Positions 31,641 through 40,540 of a stretch of DNA of 56,121 nucleotides are shown piece after piece. The DNA comes from Sphingopyxis sp. RIFCSPHIGHO2_12_FULL_65_19 (GTDB taxonomy: Bacteria > Pseudomonadota > Alphaproteobacteria > Sphingomonadales > Sphingomonadaceae), in NCBI RefSeq assembly GCF_001830555.1, contig NZ_MIAM01000057.1, positions 10,347 to 66,467 on the forward strand, written 5' to 3'. Under the pieces are notes generated by a model that searched no databases, had not been told where the DNA came from, and was given only the letters and a program-made list of their open reading frames with translations. Every line of letters starts with the position of its first letter. Within the stretch, counting starts at the first letter, position 1. The translations under genes were made by a program, and so were the position numbers.

Positions 31641-32246
31641 ATGAACCTGCTGATGATCGCGGCCGCTGCCGCAGCCGCGCCGTCCGCGGCCGCCACCCCG
31701 CCGCCGCCCGTCGTGACGATCCCGGTGACGGGCGACCAAATGGTCAGCGCAGAGGACATCGCTGCCTATATCAGCCCCCGCGATGTCGCGGCCTATATGC
31801 CCGCGCCGCCGCCGACGACCGAACTGGTGGCGATCAGCGACAGTTTTTTCAGCTGGCTTGAAAATATCACGGTGGTCGCGCTGTTCATCGTCGGCTTTTT
31901 CCTGCTGGCCCGCCTGCTCCACGCCTGGATGCTTCACCGTTCGATCCGCCGCGCGCTCGAAGCGAAGTCGGATGCGGTGAACCCGCTGATCGACAAGCTG
32001 AACAAGCCCTATGAACATATCGGTCCGCAGGGTGCCGCCGAGCCGTCGATCGGCGACGACCGCAATGCGCTGGTGCTGCTCGCGATCGGCCTCGCGATGG
32101 CAGGGTTCGGGCTGATCCAGGGGCATGAAGAGCTGACCCGCATCTCGGCCGGCGCCGCGCTCTTTCCCGCCTTTGTCGGCATCGCGCTGCTCGTCCGCCG
32201 CCGCCTCGCGCGCGCCGCGGCGCTCGAGGAGCGCACCGCTGCGTGA
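31641..32246 (+). CDS. Membrane protein of unknown function upstream of the ECF sigma factor
   Basis: 201 residues starting MNLLMIAAAAAAAPSAAATP, a signal-like Ala-rich N terminus. A periplasmic Pro-rich segment is followed by three hydrophobic helices: WLENITVVALFIVGFFLLARLL, NALVLLAIGLAMAGFGLI and SAGAALFPAFVGIALLV. AAGGAGA at 31626-31632 supports the ATG at 31641. It may belong to the DUF6249 group of membrane proteins, a weak recollection. It lies directly before an ECF sigma factor, suggesting joint expression or an envelope-sensing role. Confidence 0.72.
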   Translation: MNLLMIAAAAAAAPSAAATPPPPVVTIPVTGDQMVSAEDIAAYISPRDVAAYMPAPPPTTELVAISDSFFSWLENITVVALFIVGFFLLARLLHAWMLHRSIRRALEAKSDAVNPLIDKLNKPYEHIGPQGAAEPSIGDDRNALVLLAIGLAMAGFGLIQGHEELTRISAGAALFPAFVGIALLVRRRLARAAALEERTAA

Positions 32247-32274
32247 TGAGGCAAGCGCCGATGAAGATTGGGCC

Positions 32275-32778
32275 TTGGGCCAGCGTGTCGCCGGGGGGGA
32301 CCGCGCCGCATTCCAGCTCCTCGTGCTGCGGCACGAAGGGCGGTTGCGCGCTTTCCTGTCCCGCGCCGCCGGGTGCGACGCCGACGATCTGGCGCAGGAA
32401 GCTTTTGTTCGCGCATGGCAACGCGCGGGCGACTATCGGGGGCAAGGAAGTTACGCGGCGTGGATCATGGGAATCGGCTGGCGCCTGTTCCTCGACCAGC
32501 GACGCACCGCGCGCCGCCGCGAAGCCCTTGCGGCGGGTGAGGAGATATCGACCATCAGCGACCCGCGTCCGGCAAGCGATGCCGCGATCGACGCCGACCG
32601 GCTGCTCGGGGCCCTGTCCCCGCAGGAGCGCGCCGCGCTTACCCTCTGCTTCGGCCATGGCTGGTCGCATAGCGAAGCGGCCGAGATCATGGGGGTGCCG
32701 CTTGGCACGGTCAAATCGCTGGTCTTGCGCGGCCGGGCAAAGGCGCAGAAGATGATCGGCGAAGGAGCGGACGCATGA
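32275..32778 (+). CDS. ECF-type RNA polymerase sigma factor
   Basis: About 167 residues with sigma region 2 (GDRAAFQLLVLRHEGRLRAFLSRA, DADDLAQEAFVRAWQRAGDYRG) and region 4 (LGALSPQERAALTLCFGHGWSHSEAAEIMGVPLGTVKSLVLRGRAK), the standard ECF layout. No ATG exists in this frame. The choices are TTG at 32275 (used here, beginning at the conserved region), CTG at 32239 with a GAGGAG box before it, or TTG at 32173 inside the preceding gene. Its stop overlaps the next gene (ATGA), which encodes a small membrane protein in the place usual for an anti-sigma factor. Confidence 0.88.
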   Translation: MGQRVAGGDRAAFQLLVLRHEGRLRAFLSRAAGCDADDLAQEAFVRAWQRAGDYRGQGSYAAWIMGIGWRLFLDQRRTARRREALAAGEEISTISDPRPASDAAIDADRLLGALSPQERAALTLCFGHGWSHSEAAEIMGVPLGTVKSLVLRGRAKAQKMIGEGADA

Positions 32779-33095
32779 CCACCGACGACCGCGAAACCGA
32801 CGCGCTGCTTGCGACGATGCTGGCCCCGCCAGAACGCGCGGGCGACCGCGGCTTTGCCCGCGGGGTCGAGCGCGCGATCGACGCGCGGGCCGCCTATGCC
32901 CGCGCGCGGTCGCGCTTCTGGCGCAGTTTCGCGTTCGAGGCGCTGGCAGTCGGCGCGCTGCTGGCCGGGCTGTGGCTCTTGTCGTCGGCGCCGCTGCTCG
33001 CGCCGCTGGCCGGGGCGGCGCATTGGGGCCTTGCGCCCCCGCTGCTGCTCATCCTGTTATTGTGGTTCGGCACGCAGCGCTGGCGCCAGACTTAG
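32775..33095 (+). CDS. Small membrane protein coupled to the ECF sigma factor
   Basis: 106 residues: an N-terminal cytoplasmic part (MTTDDRETDALLATMLAPPE) and two hydrophobic helices (FEALAVGALLAGLWLLSSAPL, LAPPLLLILLLWFGT). The ATG overlaps the sigma factor stop by 4 bp. Position and topology fit an anti-sigma-like regulator, but no zinc-binding anti-sigma motif is seen. Confidence 0.72.
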   Translation: MTTDDRETDALLATMLAPPERAGDRGFARGVERAIDARAAYARARSRFWRSFAFEALAVGALLAGLWLLSSAPLLAPLAGAAHWGLAPPLLLILLLWFGTQRWRQT

Positions 33096-33128
33096 GGTCA
33101 GGACGCTGGCGCATCCGCGCGCCCACCC

Positions 33129-33848
33129 TTAAGCGACGGGCGTGTCGTCCCCATCGATGCCCTGATATTTGAGCTGTAGATAACGCTCGCGCGTCGCAAG
33201 CTTGTCGAGCTCGCCCGCGGCCAAGCTGCGCGCCGCATTGCCGATCTCGCTTTCGAGCATTTTGAGCCCCCCGACGAGCGTCTCGTCCGGCGTGCGCCCG
33301 GCGTGCGCTTCGGTGCGCAGTCCTGCCGGGATACGCTGATAACCCGCCACGAGTTCGGGCAGGTCTTCGCCGACCAGCTTGCGGATATTCGCCGCCGCCG
33401 GGCTGGATGCGTCAAGCGTCTGAAGCTGGGGTGCGAGCAGGTCGAGCTGGACCCCGATGCCGTCGACGAGCTGGCGCGCGGGCGCGGGAAGTGCCGGACG
33501 CTGCGCCTCGAGCCAGATTTCGGTGCGGCCCGCGAGCTGCTTCAGGTCCGCCTTCGGCAAATCGGCCTGGCGCGGTTCGGGAAAGGGGGTGCGGCCGAAC
33601 AGCACCGCCACGCCGATCAGCACCACGAACAGCGCGAGCAGGCCGGTAAAGCCGAGCGGTTGGATGAGCGCGCCGAACACCGCCGCGCCGATCAGCACGA
33701 TCCCGCCCGCGATCAGCACGCGGCCGAGCTTCTTGTAGAGATGCTGGCGGCGCAGCGCGACGCTCTTGGTCCCGATCGGACGGCGGCGTTCGCGCGACCG
33801 TTCGATCGCCGAAGCCGCCGAGAGCCGGACCTTGTCGACTTCGCTCAT
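33129..33848 (-). CDS. XpaC-like protein (5-bromo-4-chloroindolyl phosphate hydrolysis family)
   Basis: 239 residues. A basic N-terminal segment (RSRERRRPIGTKSVALRRQ) is followed by two membrane helices (VLIAGGIVLIGAAVFGALI, GFTGLLALFVVLIGVAVLFG) and a long helical cytoplasmic domain. This is the XpaC family, usually paired with TelA. An AAAGGA box lies 5 nt before the second ATG (33848), which was therefore chosen. It starts 9 bp after the telA stop, so the two form an operon. The function is unknown in spite of the name. Confidence 0.82.
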   Translation of the reverse strand: MSEVDKVRLSAASAIERSRERRRPIGTKSVALRRQHLYKKLGRVLIAGGIVLIGAAVFGALIQPLGFTGLLALFVVLIGVAVLFGRTPFPEPRQADLPKADLKQLAGRTEIWLEAQRPALPAPARQLVDGIGVQLDLLAPQLQTLDASSPAAANIRKLVGEDLPELVAGYQRIPAGLRTEAHAGRTPDETLVGGLKMLESEIGNAARSLAAGELDKLATRERYLQLKYQGIDGDDTPVA

Positions 33849-33857
33849 GCTCATCCT

Positions 33858-35069
33858 TTAGCCTTCGAGTGCGGCGAGCGGGCTGGCGGCGCCGCTGACG
33901 CTGGACTGCGCCTGGGTCGCGCCTTCGGCGCGGGCGATATAGCCCTTCGACTTGACGACTTCGCCTTCGAGCGTGGTGACGGTCGCCTTCATCGTATCGA
34001 GCGCCTTCAGCTTGAACGTGTCGATCGCGTCCATCGTGTCATAGATGTTCTGGAACGCGCGCTGGAGCGTTTCGACGGGGATCGTGCTCGACGCCGCCTG
34101 TTCGTGGATGCGCGCGGTATTGTCTTTCAGCATCTGCGACGTGCCGTCGATGATGTTCGCGGTCGTCGTGTTGAGCGCGGTGATCTGTTCGAGCACCAGT
34201 TTCTGGTTCGTCATCGCCTGCGCGACGGTGATCGCGGTCTTCAATGCGCCGACGGTGGTGGTCGAGGCACGTTCGACGCCCTTCACCAGTTCGACATTAT
34301 TCTTTTTGACCAGGTCGAGCGCCAGATAGCCCTGCACCGTCACCGCCATCTGCGTCAGCAGATCCTGCGTGCGCTGGCGGGCATAAAAGAGTGCGTTTTC
34401 GCGGATCACCTTGGCCTTGGCCGGGTTGCTGCTGTCGAGTTCGGCCGCCTTTTCCTCGAGCCGCCGGTCGAGCGTGCCAGCGACGTGGATCATCTGTTCC
34501 AGCTTGCCCATCGCTTCCCACAGCTTGCGGCGTTCGACGTCGATCGCGGCATTGTCCATCAGCAGTTCGTCCTTGCCGTTCGACAAGGCGGTCAGGATGC
34601 CGCCGATATGCGTTTGTGCGCTGCGATACTGGGCGAAATAATTGTTGATCTTGCTGCCAAAGATCTTGTCGAAAAAGCCGCGCTTGCTCAGCAGCTTGCC
34701 ATTCGCAGACGGGTCGAGCTTCTCGACCGTGGTGCGCAATTCGATCAGGCTCTGGCCGATGTTGGTGTCGCGGTCCATCGCCTTGATCGGGCGGTCGAGG
34801 AAGCGATTCGACTGGTTCGCCGCGTCGAGCATTTCCTTGCGGCCCATATTGGTGATCTGGTCGATCCGCTTGCCGAATTCGGGCGAATTTTCATCCTGCG
34901 CGATCAGGTCGTCGATGAAGCCGTCGACGCGCTCTTCGAGTTTCGATTTCTGGTCGGACGACAGCGGGACCAGCCCGGCCGCCTTTTCGGGCGTCATCGG
35001 GGGCAGCGGCTCGGGCGGGGTCAGTTTCAGTTCTTCGGTCGCGGTCGCCGTTGCAGTCAGTTCGCTCAT
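33858..35069 (-). CDS. telA: TelA family toxic anion resistance protein
   Basis: 403 residues starting MSELTATATATEELKLTPPE, with a GGAAGGA ribosome binding site. It is a soluble, long helical protein with the TelA family pattern: FGKRIDQITNMGRKEMLDAANQSNRFLDRP, FFDKIFGSKINNYFAQYRSAQTHI, and AITVAQAMTNQKLVLEQITALNTTTANII. Family members are linked to tellurite and other envelope stress. It pairs with the XpaC gene downstream. There are no ter genes nearby, so resistance to tellurite is not implied by context. Confidence 0.9.
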   Translation of the reverse strand: MSELTATATATEELKLTPPEPLPPMTPEKAAGLVPLSSDQKSKLEERVDGFIDDLIAQDENSPEFGKRIDQITNMGRKEMLDAANQSNRFLDRPIKAMDRDTNIGQSLIELRTTVEKLDPSANGKLLSKRGFFDKIFGSKINNYFAQYRSAQTHIGGILTALSNGKDELLMDNAAIDVERRKLWEAMGKLEQMIHVAGTLDRRLEEKAAELDSSNPAKAKVIRENALFYARQRTQDLLTQMAVTVQGYLALDLVKKNNVELVKGVERASTTTVGALKTAITVAQAMTNQKLVLEQITALNTTTANIIDGTSQMLKDNTARIHEQAASSTIPVETLQRAFQNIYDTMDAIDTFKLKALDTMKATVTTLEGEVVKSKGYIARAEGATQAQSSVSGAASPLAALEG

Positions 35070-35145
35070 TCGTCTTCCTTCCAGCCCCAAGTTACGATCC
35101 CAGGCCGCTTGCCTATATGGCATGCGGGCCTGTGTTATTCAAGCA

Positions 35146-36129
35146 CTACACCTCCTGGCGTCTCGCACCGGCCGGCTTTTTGTTCAAACCCGGCGCGATC
35201 CACGCGGACAGGATCAGTTGCGCCATATGATAGACGAGGATCGGGACGAGCACCATGCCGGCGATGGCAGGCGGGAAAAGCGTTGCGGCAAGCGGCGCGC
35301 CGACCGCGATGCTTTTTTGCGCACCCGAAAACAGCAGCGTAATGCGATCGGGCCGCGCCAGGTTCAATAGCCCGCCCAGAGCCCAGGCACCCCCAAAGGA
35401 CAGCGCGAGCAGCACGGCGACGGCCACGAGCACCAGCGCGATCTCGCGGCCGTCGAGCAGGCCCCAGATTCCGGCAACGACCGCCGCCGAAAAGGCGACA
35501 TAGACGGCAATGGCAATCGCGGTGCGGTCCATGACGGTCGCCAGGCCACGGTGCGCCAGCACCCACGGCCGCAGCCAGCGCTGGACGACTTGCCCCACGA
35601 CGAAGGGCAGGAGCAGGATCGAGACGATGCGCAGTACCGCTTCCCCGTGAATTTCGCCCGCGCTGCCCGCGAGCAATGCAAAGAGCAGGGGCGACAGCGC
35701 AACCCCGGACAGGTTGAGCAGCGCCGCGGCGACGACGCTGGCGGCGACATTGCCGCCAGCGAGGCTGCTGGCCGCGGTGGCCGACTGGACGGTCGAGGGC
35801 AGGATGCCGAGGAACAGGAAACCGAGCGCCAGCGTCGCGGGAAGCAGCGGCGCCATCGCTGCCTGCGCCGCCAGGCCGAGCAGGGCCATGGCCCCGAAAC
35901 AGAAGGCGAGCGCGCTGCCTTGCAATTTCCAGTTGCGAATGCCGTGCAGCACTTCGTCGCGCGGCAAGCGGACGCCGTTCAGGAAGAAAAGCAGGACGAT
36001 CGCCGCGGTCGACAGGCCCTGCGCGATCGGCACCGCGTCGCCGCGCACCGGCAGCACGCTTGCGAACAGGATCGTCGCGAGCAGGACGGGGACGAAGCGG
36101 TCGGGAAAGATGCGGGCGAGCATTGGCAT
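35146..36129 (-). CDS. Bile acid:sodium symporter family protein (SBF-like)
   Basis: 327 residues starting MPMLARIFPDRFVPVLLATI with about ten hydrophobic helices. The blocks AIVLLFFLNGVRLPRDEVL, GILPSTVQSATAASSLAGGN and LFSGAQKSIAVGAPLAATLFP match the SBF-like (YfeH) branch of the BASS superfamily. The substrate is unknown. An in-frame extension from 36270 lacks features, and the ATG at 36123 is a possible alternative start. It is divergent from the phosphorylase gene. Confidence 0.88.
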   Translation of the reverse strand: MPMLARIFPDRFVPVLLATILFASVLPVRGDAVPIAQGLSTAAIVLLFFLNGVRLPRDEVLHGIRNWKLQGSALAFCFGAMALLGLAAQAAMAPLLPATLALGFLFLGILPSTVQSATAASSLAGGNVAASVVAAALLNLSGVALSPLLFALLAGSAGEIHGEAVLRIVSILLLPFVVGQVVQRWLRPWVLAHRGLATVMDRTAIAIAVYVAFSAAVVAGIWGLLDGREIALVLVAVAVLLALSFGGAWALGGLLNLARPDRITLLFSGAQKSIAVGAPLAATLFPPAIAGMVLVPILVYHMAQLILSAWIAPGLNKKPAGARRQEV

Positions 36130-36297
36130 GAGCGATGACGGGGTGACGCGCACTTGGCAAGTCACCTGTGACCTCGCTCCTGTCGTCCGCATCGAGCGAC
36201 GTCGCGATGGTGCAAGGGCGCGCGCTTGCAGTCGGCAACTTTCGGTGGGCCACGCAACCTGGCTCGACACGGACGGGAATGACGATAAGCAGGCGGC

Positions 36298-36948
36298 ATG
36301 GCTGCCATCCTGATCCTCGCCGCATTACCCGAAGAAGCCGGCGCGCTTTTCCCCGACACCGGCCTGTCCGACGACGGCCCCTTTGCGGTCCGCCGCCTTG
36401 CCATTCGCCACCACAGCCTCGCCATCGCGACATGCGGGCTTGGCAAGGTCAACGCGGCGCTTTGCGCGGGCGCGCTCGCGGCCGATGCCGACCTGATGCT
36501 GATGACCGGCACGTGCGGTTCGCTCGGGGCGGCGCCGGGCGCCTGGTGGATCGCCGAGGCATTGCAACATGATTATGGCGCCCGCCTGCCAGGCCGCTTT
36601 CATCGCTATCGCGCTGGCGATTGGCCGATGGGACCGGCGGGCGCGGCGCATTTCGCCGCGATGCCCGACCCCGGCCTCGGTTTGCCCCACGCGCGCATCG
36701 CCAGCGGTGACGCTTTTGTCGCCTGTCCCGATGCGGCCGCGGACCTCGCGGCACTCGGCGCGGCGCTGGTCGACATGGAGGTCGCCGCGGTCGCGCAGGT
36801 CGCGGCGCGCCTGGGCAAACCCTGGGCGGCGATCAAGGCGGTCACCGACGATGCCAATGGCGACAGTGCGGGCGATTTCCACGCCAACCTCGTCCGCGCG
36901 GCGCGGGTCGCGGGGCGGGAGGTCGAGCGGCTGGTTGCCCTGATCTGA
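36298..36948 (+). CDS. Nucleoside phosphorylase/nucleosidase family protein
   Basis: 216 residues of the PNP/UDP-phosphorylase superfamily: ILILAALPEEAGALFP, ATCGLGKVNAA, LMTGTCGSLG, ASGDAFVA and the catalytic region VDMEVAAVAQVAARLGKPWAAIKAVTDDA. The DMEvAAv pattern is that of methylthioadenosine/S-adenosylhomocysteine nucleosidases, with the base-binding Glu. It is shorter than the Escherichia enzyme and could serve another purine substrate or hopanoid-type phosphorylation, so only the superfamily is called. Confidence 0.83.
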   Translation: MAAILILAALPEEAGALFPDTGLSDDGPFAVRRLAIRHHSLAIATCGLGKVNAALCAGALAADADLMLMTGTCGSLGAAPGAWWIAEALQHDYGARLPGRFHRYRAGDWPMGPAGAAHFAAMPDPGLGLPHARIASGDAFVACPDAAADLAALGAALVDMEVAAVAQVAARLGKPWAAIKAVTDDANGDSAGDFHANLVRAARVAGREVERLVALI

Positions 36949-37126
36949 ACCGATCCGTGCGGTGCACCCATGCGCCGCCGAAACGATGATCGCGCGCTTC
37001 CGGAGCAATCGCTGCGATAAAGCGCGGTGGCGGCAATCATGTTGCGCCGCAGCACCACTTCTGTTAGGGGCGCGGCGTTTCGCGGCGCTCCGGGCGCTGC
37101 CCCCTCCCATCAAGGCCCGTTTCCGC

Positions 37127-38959
37127 ATGTCTCTGCGCAATATTGCCATTATCGCCCACGTCGATCATGGAAAAACCACCCTCGTCGACCAGCTGTTCCG
37201 CCAGTCGGGCACCTTCCGCGACAACCAGCGTGTCGAAGAACGCGCGATGGATTCGAACGATCTGGAAAAGGAACGCGGGATCACGATCCTGGCGAAATGC
37301 ACCAGCGTCGAATGGGGTGAAGGCGCCGACCTGACGCGGATCAACATCGTCGACACGCCGGGCCACGCCGACTTCGGCGGCGAGGTGGAACGCATCCTGA
37401 GCATGGTCGACGGCGTCATCCTGCTCGTCGATGCCGCCGAAGGCCCGATGCCGCAGACCAAGTTCGTGACGGGCAAGGCGCTGGCTCTGGGCCTGAAGCC
37501 GATCGTCGTCGTCAACAAGATCGACCGCAGCGACGCGCGCGCGGCCGAAGTGCTCGACGAAGTGTTCGAGCTGTTCCTGACGCTCGAAGCCAATGACGAA
37601 CAGCTCGACTTCCCGATCCTTTACGCTTCGGGCCGCGGCGGCTTTGCCTCTGACAATCCCGACGCGCGCGAAGGCACGCTGGAGCCGCTGTTCAAGACGA
37701 TCGTCAGCCATGTTCCCGAACCGGGCCTGCCCGAAGACGGTCCCTTCACCTTCCTTGCGACGCTGCTCGACCGCGACAATTTCATCGGCCGCATCCTGAC
37801 CGGCCGCGTCCAGTCGGGGACGATCAAGGTCAACCAGCCGATCCACGCGCTCGACATGGACGGCAAGGTGATCGAGACCGGCCGCGCGTCGAAGCTGCTC
37901 GCCTTCCGCGGGCTCGAGCGCGTTCCCGTCGACGAAGCGCGCGCGGGCGACATCGTCGCGATCGCGGGCCTTGCGCAGGCGACCGTCGCGAACACCATCG
38001 CCGACACCAGCGTCAGCGAACCGATCGCCGCGCAGCCGATCGACCCGCCGACGCTGTCGATGCGTTTTGCCGTGAACGATTCGCCGATGGCGGGGCGCGA
38101 GGGCAGCAAGGTGACGAGCCGCATGATCCGCGACCGCCTGTACCGCGAAGCCGAAACCAATGTCGCGATCCGCATCACCGAAAGCGCCGACAAGGACAGC
38201 TTTGAAGTCGCGGGCCGCGGCGAGCTCCAGCTCGGCGTGCTCATCGAAACGATGCGCCGCGAAGGCTTTGAGCTCGGCATCAGCCGCCCCAAGGTGCTGT
38301 ATGGCGAGGACGAGGCCGGCAAGCGCACCGAACCCTATGAAACCGTCGTTATCGACGTCGATGACGAACATTCGGGCACGGTGGTCGAGAAGATGCAGGT
38401 TCGCAAAGCCGACCTCACCGACATGCGCCCGTCGGGCGGCGGCAAGACGCGCATCACCTTCAGCGGTCCGTCGCGCGGCCTGATCGGCTATCACGGCGAA
38501 TTCCTGTCGGACACGCGCGGCACCGGCATCATGAACCGCCTGTTCGAGAAATATGGCCCATACAAGGGCGTGATCGAAGGCCGCAAGAATGGCGTCCTGA
38601 TCTCGAACGGCAATGGCGAAGCCGTCGCTTATGCGCTTGGCCCGCTCGAAGAGCGCGGCATCCTTTTCGTTTCGCCCGGCGAGGCGCTCTATGAGGGCAT
38701 GATCATCGGCGAAAATGCCAAGCCCGACGATCTGGAAGTCAACCCGATGAAGTCGAAGCAGCTCACGAACTTCCGTTCGACGGGCAAGGACGACGCGATC
38801 CGCCTGACCCCGCCGCGCCGCATGACGCTCGAACAGGCGATCGCCTATATCGACGACGACGAAATGGTCGAAGTCACGCCCAAAAACATCCGCATCCGCA
38901 AGGCGCTGCTCGATCCGCACGAGCGCAAGAAGGCGAGCCGCAAGAAGGAAGCGGCGTAA
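37127..38959 (+). CDS. typA: Ribosome-associated GTPase TypA/BipA
   Basis: 610-residue translational GTPase starting MSLRNIAIIAHVDHGKTTLV (G1). Then come ERGITILAK (G2), DTPGHADFGGEVER (G3), VVNKIDRSDA (G4) and the C-terminal BipA-specific domain (GRKNGVLISNGNGEAVAYALG, NPMKSKQLTNFRSTGKDDA). It acts in ribosome assembly at stress or low temperature. The upstream in-frame extension to 36962 is not family-like. A strong hairpin terminator follows. Confidence 0.95.
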   Translation: MSLRNIAIIAHVDHGKTTLVDQLFRQSGTFRDNQRVEERAMDSNDLEKERGITILAKCTSVEWGEGADLTRINIVDTPGHADFGGEVERILSMVDGVILLVDAAEGPMPQTKFVTGKALALGLKPIVVVNKIDRSDARAAEVLDEVFELFLTLEANDEQLDFPILYASGRGGFASDNPDAREGTLEPLFKTIVSHVPEPGLPEDGPFTFLATLLDRDNFIGRILTGRVQSGTIKVNQPIHALDMDGKVIETGRASKLLAFRGLERVPVDEARAGDIVAIAGLAQATVANTIADTSVSEPIAAQPIDPPTLSMRFAVNDSPMAGREGSKVTSRMIRDRLYREAETNVAIRITESADKDSFEVAGRGELQLGVLIETMRREGFELGISRPKVLYGEDEAGKRTEPYETVVIDVDDEHSGTVVEKMQVRKADLTDMRPSGGGKTRITFSGPSRGLIGYHGEFLSDTRGTGIMNRLFEKYGPYKGVIEGRKNGVLISNGNGEAVAYALGPLEERGILFVSPGEALYEGMIIGENAKPDDLEVNPMKSKQLTNFRSTGKDDAIRLTPPRRMTLEQAIAYIDDDEMVEVTPKNIRIRKALLDPHERKKASRKKEAA

Positions 38960-38979
38960 CTTCGCTGACGAAAATGGAT

Positions 38980-39009
38980 CGTGTTCCCCCGCCTTCGCGG
39001 GGGAACACG
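38980..39009 (+). terminator. Hairpin terminator after typA
   Basis: A perfect 13-bp stem (CGTGTTCCCCCGC with GCGGGGGAACACG) closes a CTTC tetraloop 20 bp after the typA stop, with an AT-rich tail (GAAATTTT). The core CCCCCGC-CTTC-GCGGGGG is a common dispersed intergenic sequence in sphingomonads, as far as I recall. Confidence 0.75.
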
Positions 39010-39047
39010 GAAATTTTAGGCACGCAGGGTGATCGGGAGAACGAGCC

Positions 39048-39590
39048 GTGGCCCGCCTGATCCTGTTCAACAAGCCCTGGGGCGTGCTGTCGCAATTCAC
39101 CGACCGCGGCACGGACACCGCGCGCGCGACGCTGTCCGACTATATCGACGTGCCCGGTGTCTATCCCGCGGGGCGGCTCGATCGTGATAGCGAGGGCCTG
39201 CTGGTCCTGACCGACGATGGCGCGTTGCAGGCGCGCATATCGTCGCCGAAGCACAAGACGCCCAAAACCTATCTGGCGCAGGTCGAGGGCGAGCCCGACG
39301 CGGCCGCGCTCGAAGCGCTGCGCCGCGGGGTCACGCTCAACGACGGCCCGACGCGCCCCGCGACCGTCCGCCGCATCGATCCGCCGATGCTGTGGGACCG
39401 CGACCCGCCGGTGCGATACCGCAAGAGCGTGCCCGACGCCTGGATCGAACTGACGATCACCGAAGGCCGCAACCGCCAGGTTCGCCGCATGACCGCCGCG
39501 GTCGGCCATCCGACGCTGCGGCTGGTTCGCTGGCGGATCGGGGAATGGGAGATCGGGGATTTGGGATTGGGGGCGTGGCGGACGGCCTGA
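39048..39590 (+). CDS. rluE: 23S rRNA pseudouridine synthase, RluE-like
   Basis: 180-residue RsuA/RluB/E/F-type enzyme without an S4 domain: [34 protein letters not shown] (catalytic Asp in GRLDRDSEG), [13 protein letters not shown], and [25 protein letters not shown]. The lack of the S4 domain and the short length match RluE, which modifies U2457 in Escherichia; the exact site here is inferred. The gene is preceded by the typA terminator. Confidence 0.88.
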   Translation: MARLILFNKPWGVLSQFTDRGTDTARATLSDYIDVPGVYPAGRLDRDSEGLLVLTDDGALQARISSPKHKTPKTYLAQVEGEPDAAALEALRRGVTLNDGPTRPATVRRIDPPMLWDRDPPVRYRKSVPDAWIELTITEGRNRQVRRMTAAVGHPTLRLVRWRIGEWEIGDLGLGAWRTA

Positions 39591-39609
39591 AGGCCGCCCG
39601 CCGGAGGGG

Positions 39610-40383
39610 TCACTTGGTCGTGTAGCCGCCATTCACCAGGATCGTCTGGCCGGTCATCCACCAACCTTCGGACACCAGCATCCGAATCCACGGCACGATG
39701 TCCTCGATATGGGTCAAACCCGAAGGGGTGAAGGGCGAAAGCGCCGCAGCCGATTTGTGATAGGCGACGGCCTCTTCGCCCTCGGCGGGGTAGAAAAAGG
39801 GCGTGTCCATCGGGCCGGGGCCGATCGCGGTCACCGAAATGCCCCGCGCGCCAAACTCCTTCGAGGCGGCGCGGGTGAAATGTTCGACCGGCGCCTTGGT
39901 GCCCGCATAGGCGGCATAAAAGGGCGTGTAGGCGCCCAGCAGCGACGTCACCAGCGTGCAGATCTTGCCATTGTCGTTGAGGTGCTTGCCTGCCTCTTTC
40001 AGGAAGAAGAAGGCGGTCTTGCTGTTGACCGCGGTCATTTCGTCATATTCGGTTTCGCTGATTTCGGTGAATGGCTTTTTCAGCACCTTGCCCACCGTGT
40101 TGATCGCGATGTCGGGGCGCCCGACCGCGGCGATCGTGTCGGCGAACAGCTTTTCCACCGCGGCGGCGCTGGTGAGGTCGGCCTGGAAGGCGATCGCCTC
40201 TGCGCCCGCAGCGCGGATCGCCGCGAGCGTTTCGTCGGTCTCCGCCTTTGCGGCGGCGCTGTTATAGTGGACCGCGACCGCCTTGGCGCCTTGCGCGGCG
40301 AGATCGCGGGCGACGAGGCCGCCGAGGTTTTTGCCGCCACCGGCGATGAGGACTGTCTTACCCTTGATGCTGTGATCCGTCAT
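39610..40383 (-). CDS. SDR family oxidoreductase
   Basis: 257 residues starting MTDHSIKGKTVLIAGGGKNL. The NAD(P)-binding GGGKNLGG motif replaces the usual TGxxxGxG, and FQADLTSA, INTVGKVLK, and the catalytic Ser/Tyr/Lys region TLVTSLLGAYTPFYAAYAGTKAPVEH (YxxxK) follow. The ALGP-like tail AIGPGPMDTPFF is typical of classical SDRs. The substrate is unknown. The ATG at 40383 is the family start. It is divergent from an AraC regulator, which may control it. Confidence 0.9.
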   Translation of the reverse strand: MTDHSIKGKTVLIAGGGKNLGGLVARDLAAQGAKAVAVHYNSAAAKAETDETLAAIRAAGAEAIAFQADLTSAAAVEKLFADTIAAVGRPDIAINTVGKVLKKPFTEISETEYDEMTAVNSKTAFFFLKEAGKHLNDNGKICTLVTSLLGAYTPFYAAYAGTKAPVEHFTRAASKEFGARGISVTAIGPGPMDTPFFYPAEGEEAVAYHKSAAALSPFTPSGLTHIEDIVPWIRMLVSEGWWMTGQTILVNGGYTTK

Positions 40384-40540
40384 AGCTGGTCTCCTTTTCT
40401 GACGGGAAGCAACGCCGCCGCGGCTGCGGGGCGCTATCGGGCTGACAATAAAGCCTTTCGGCTTGCCCGCCTTCCAATTCCGGCGCAGATTCCGATTCCG
40501 GCGCGATGAGTCGGGAGTTTGGTGGGGGAACTCGCGAGGT

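Noticed and set aside
33303..35342. 679-codon rightward frame opposite the XpaC and TelA genes
   Set aside because: It is antisense to two well-recognised genes. Composition is of shadow type and no start context was seen.
37064..39118. 684-codon leftward frame opposite typA
   Set aside because: It is antisense to a clear TypA gene with all GTPase motifs; repetitive Asp/Arg/Phe composition typical of shadows.
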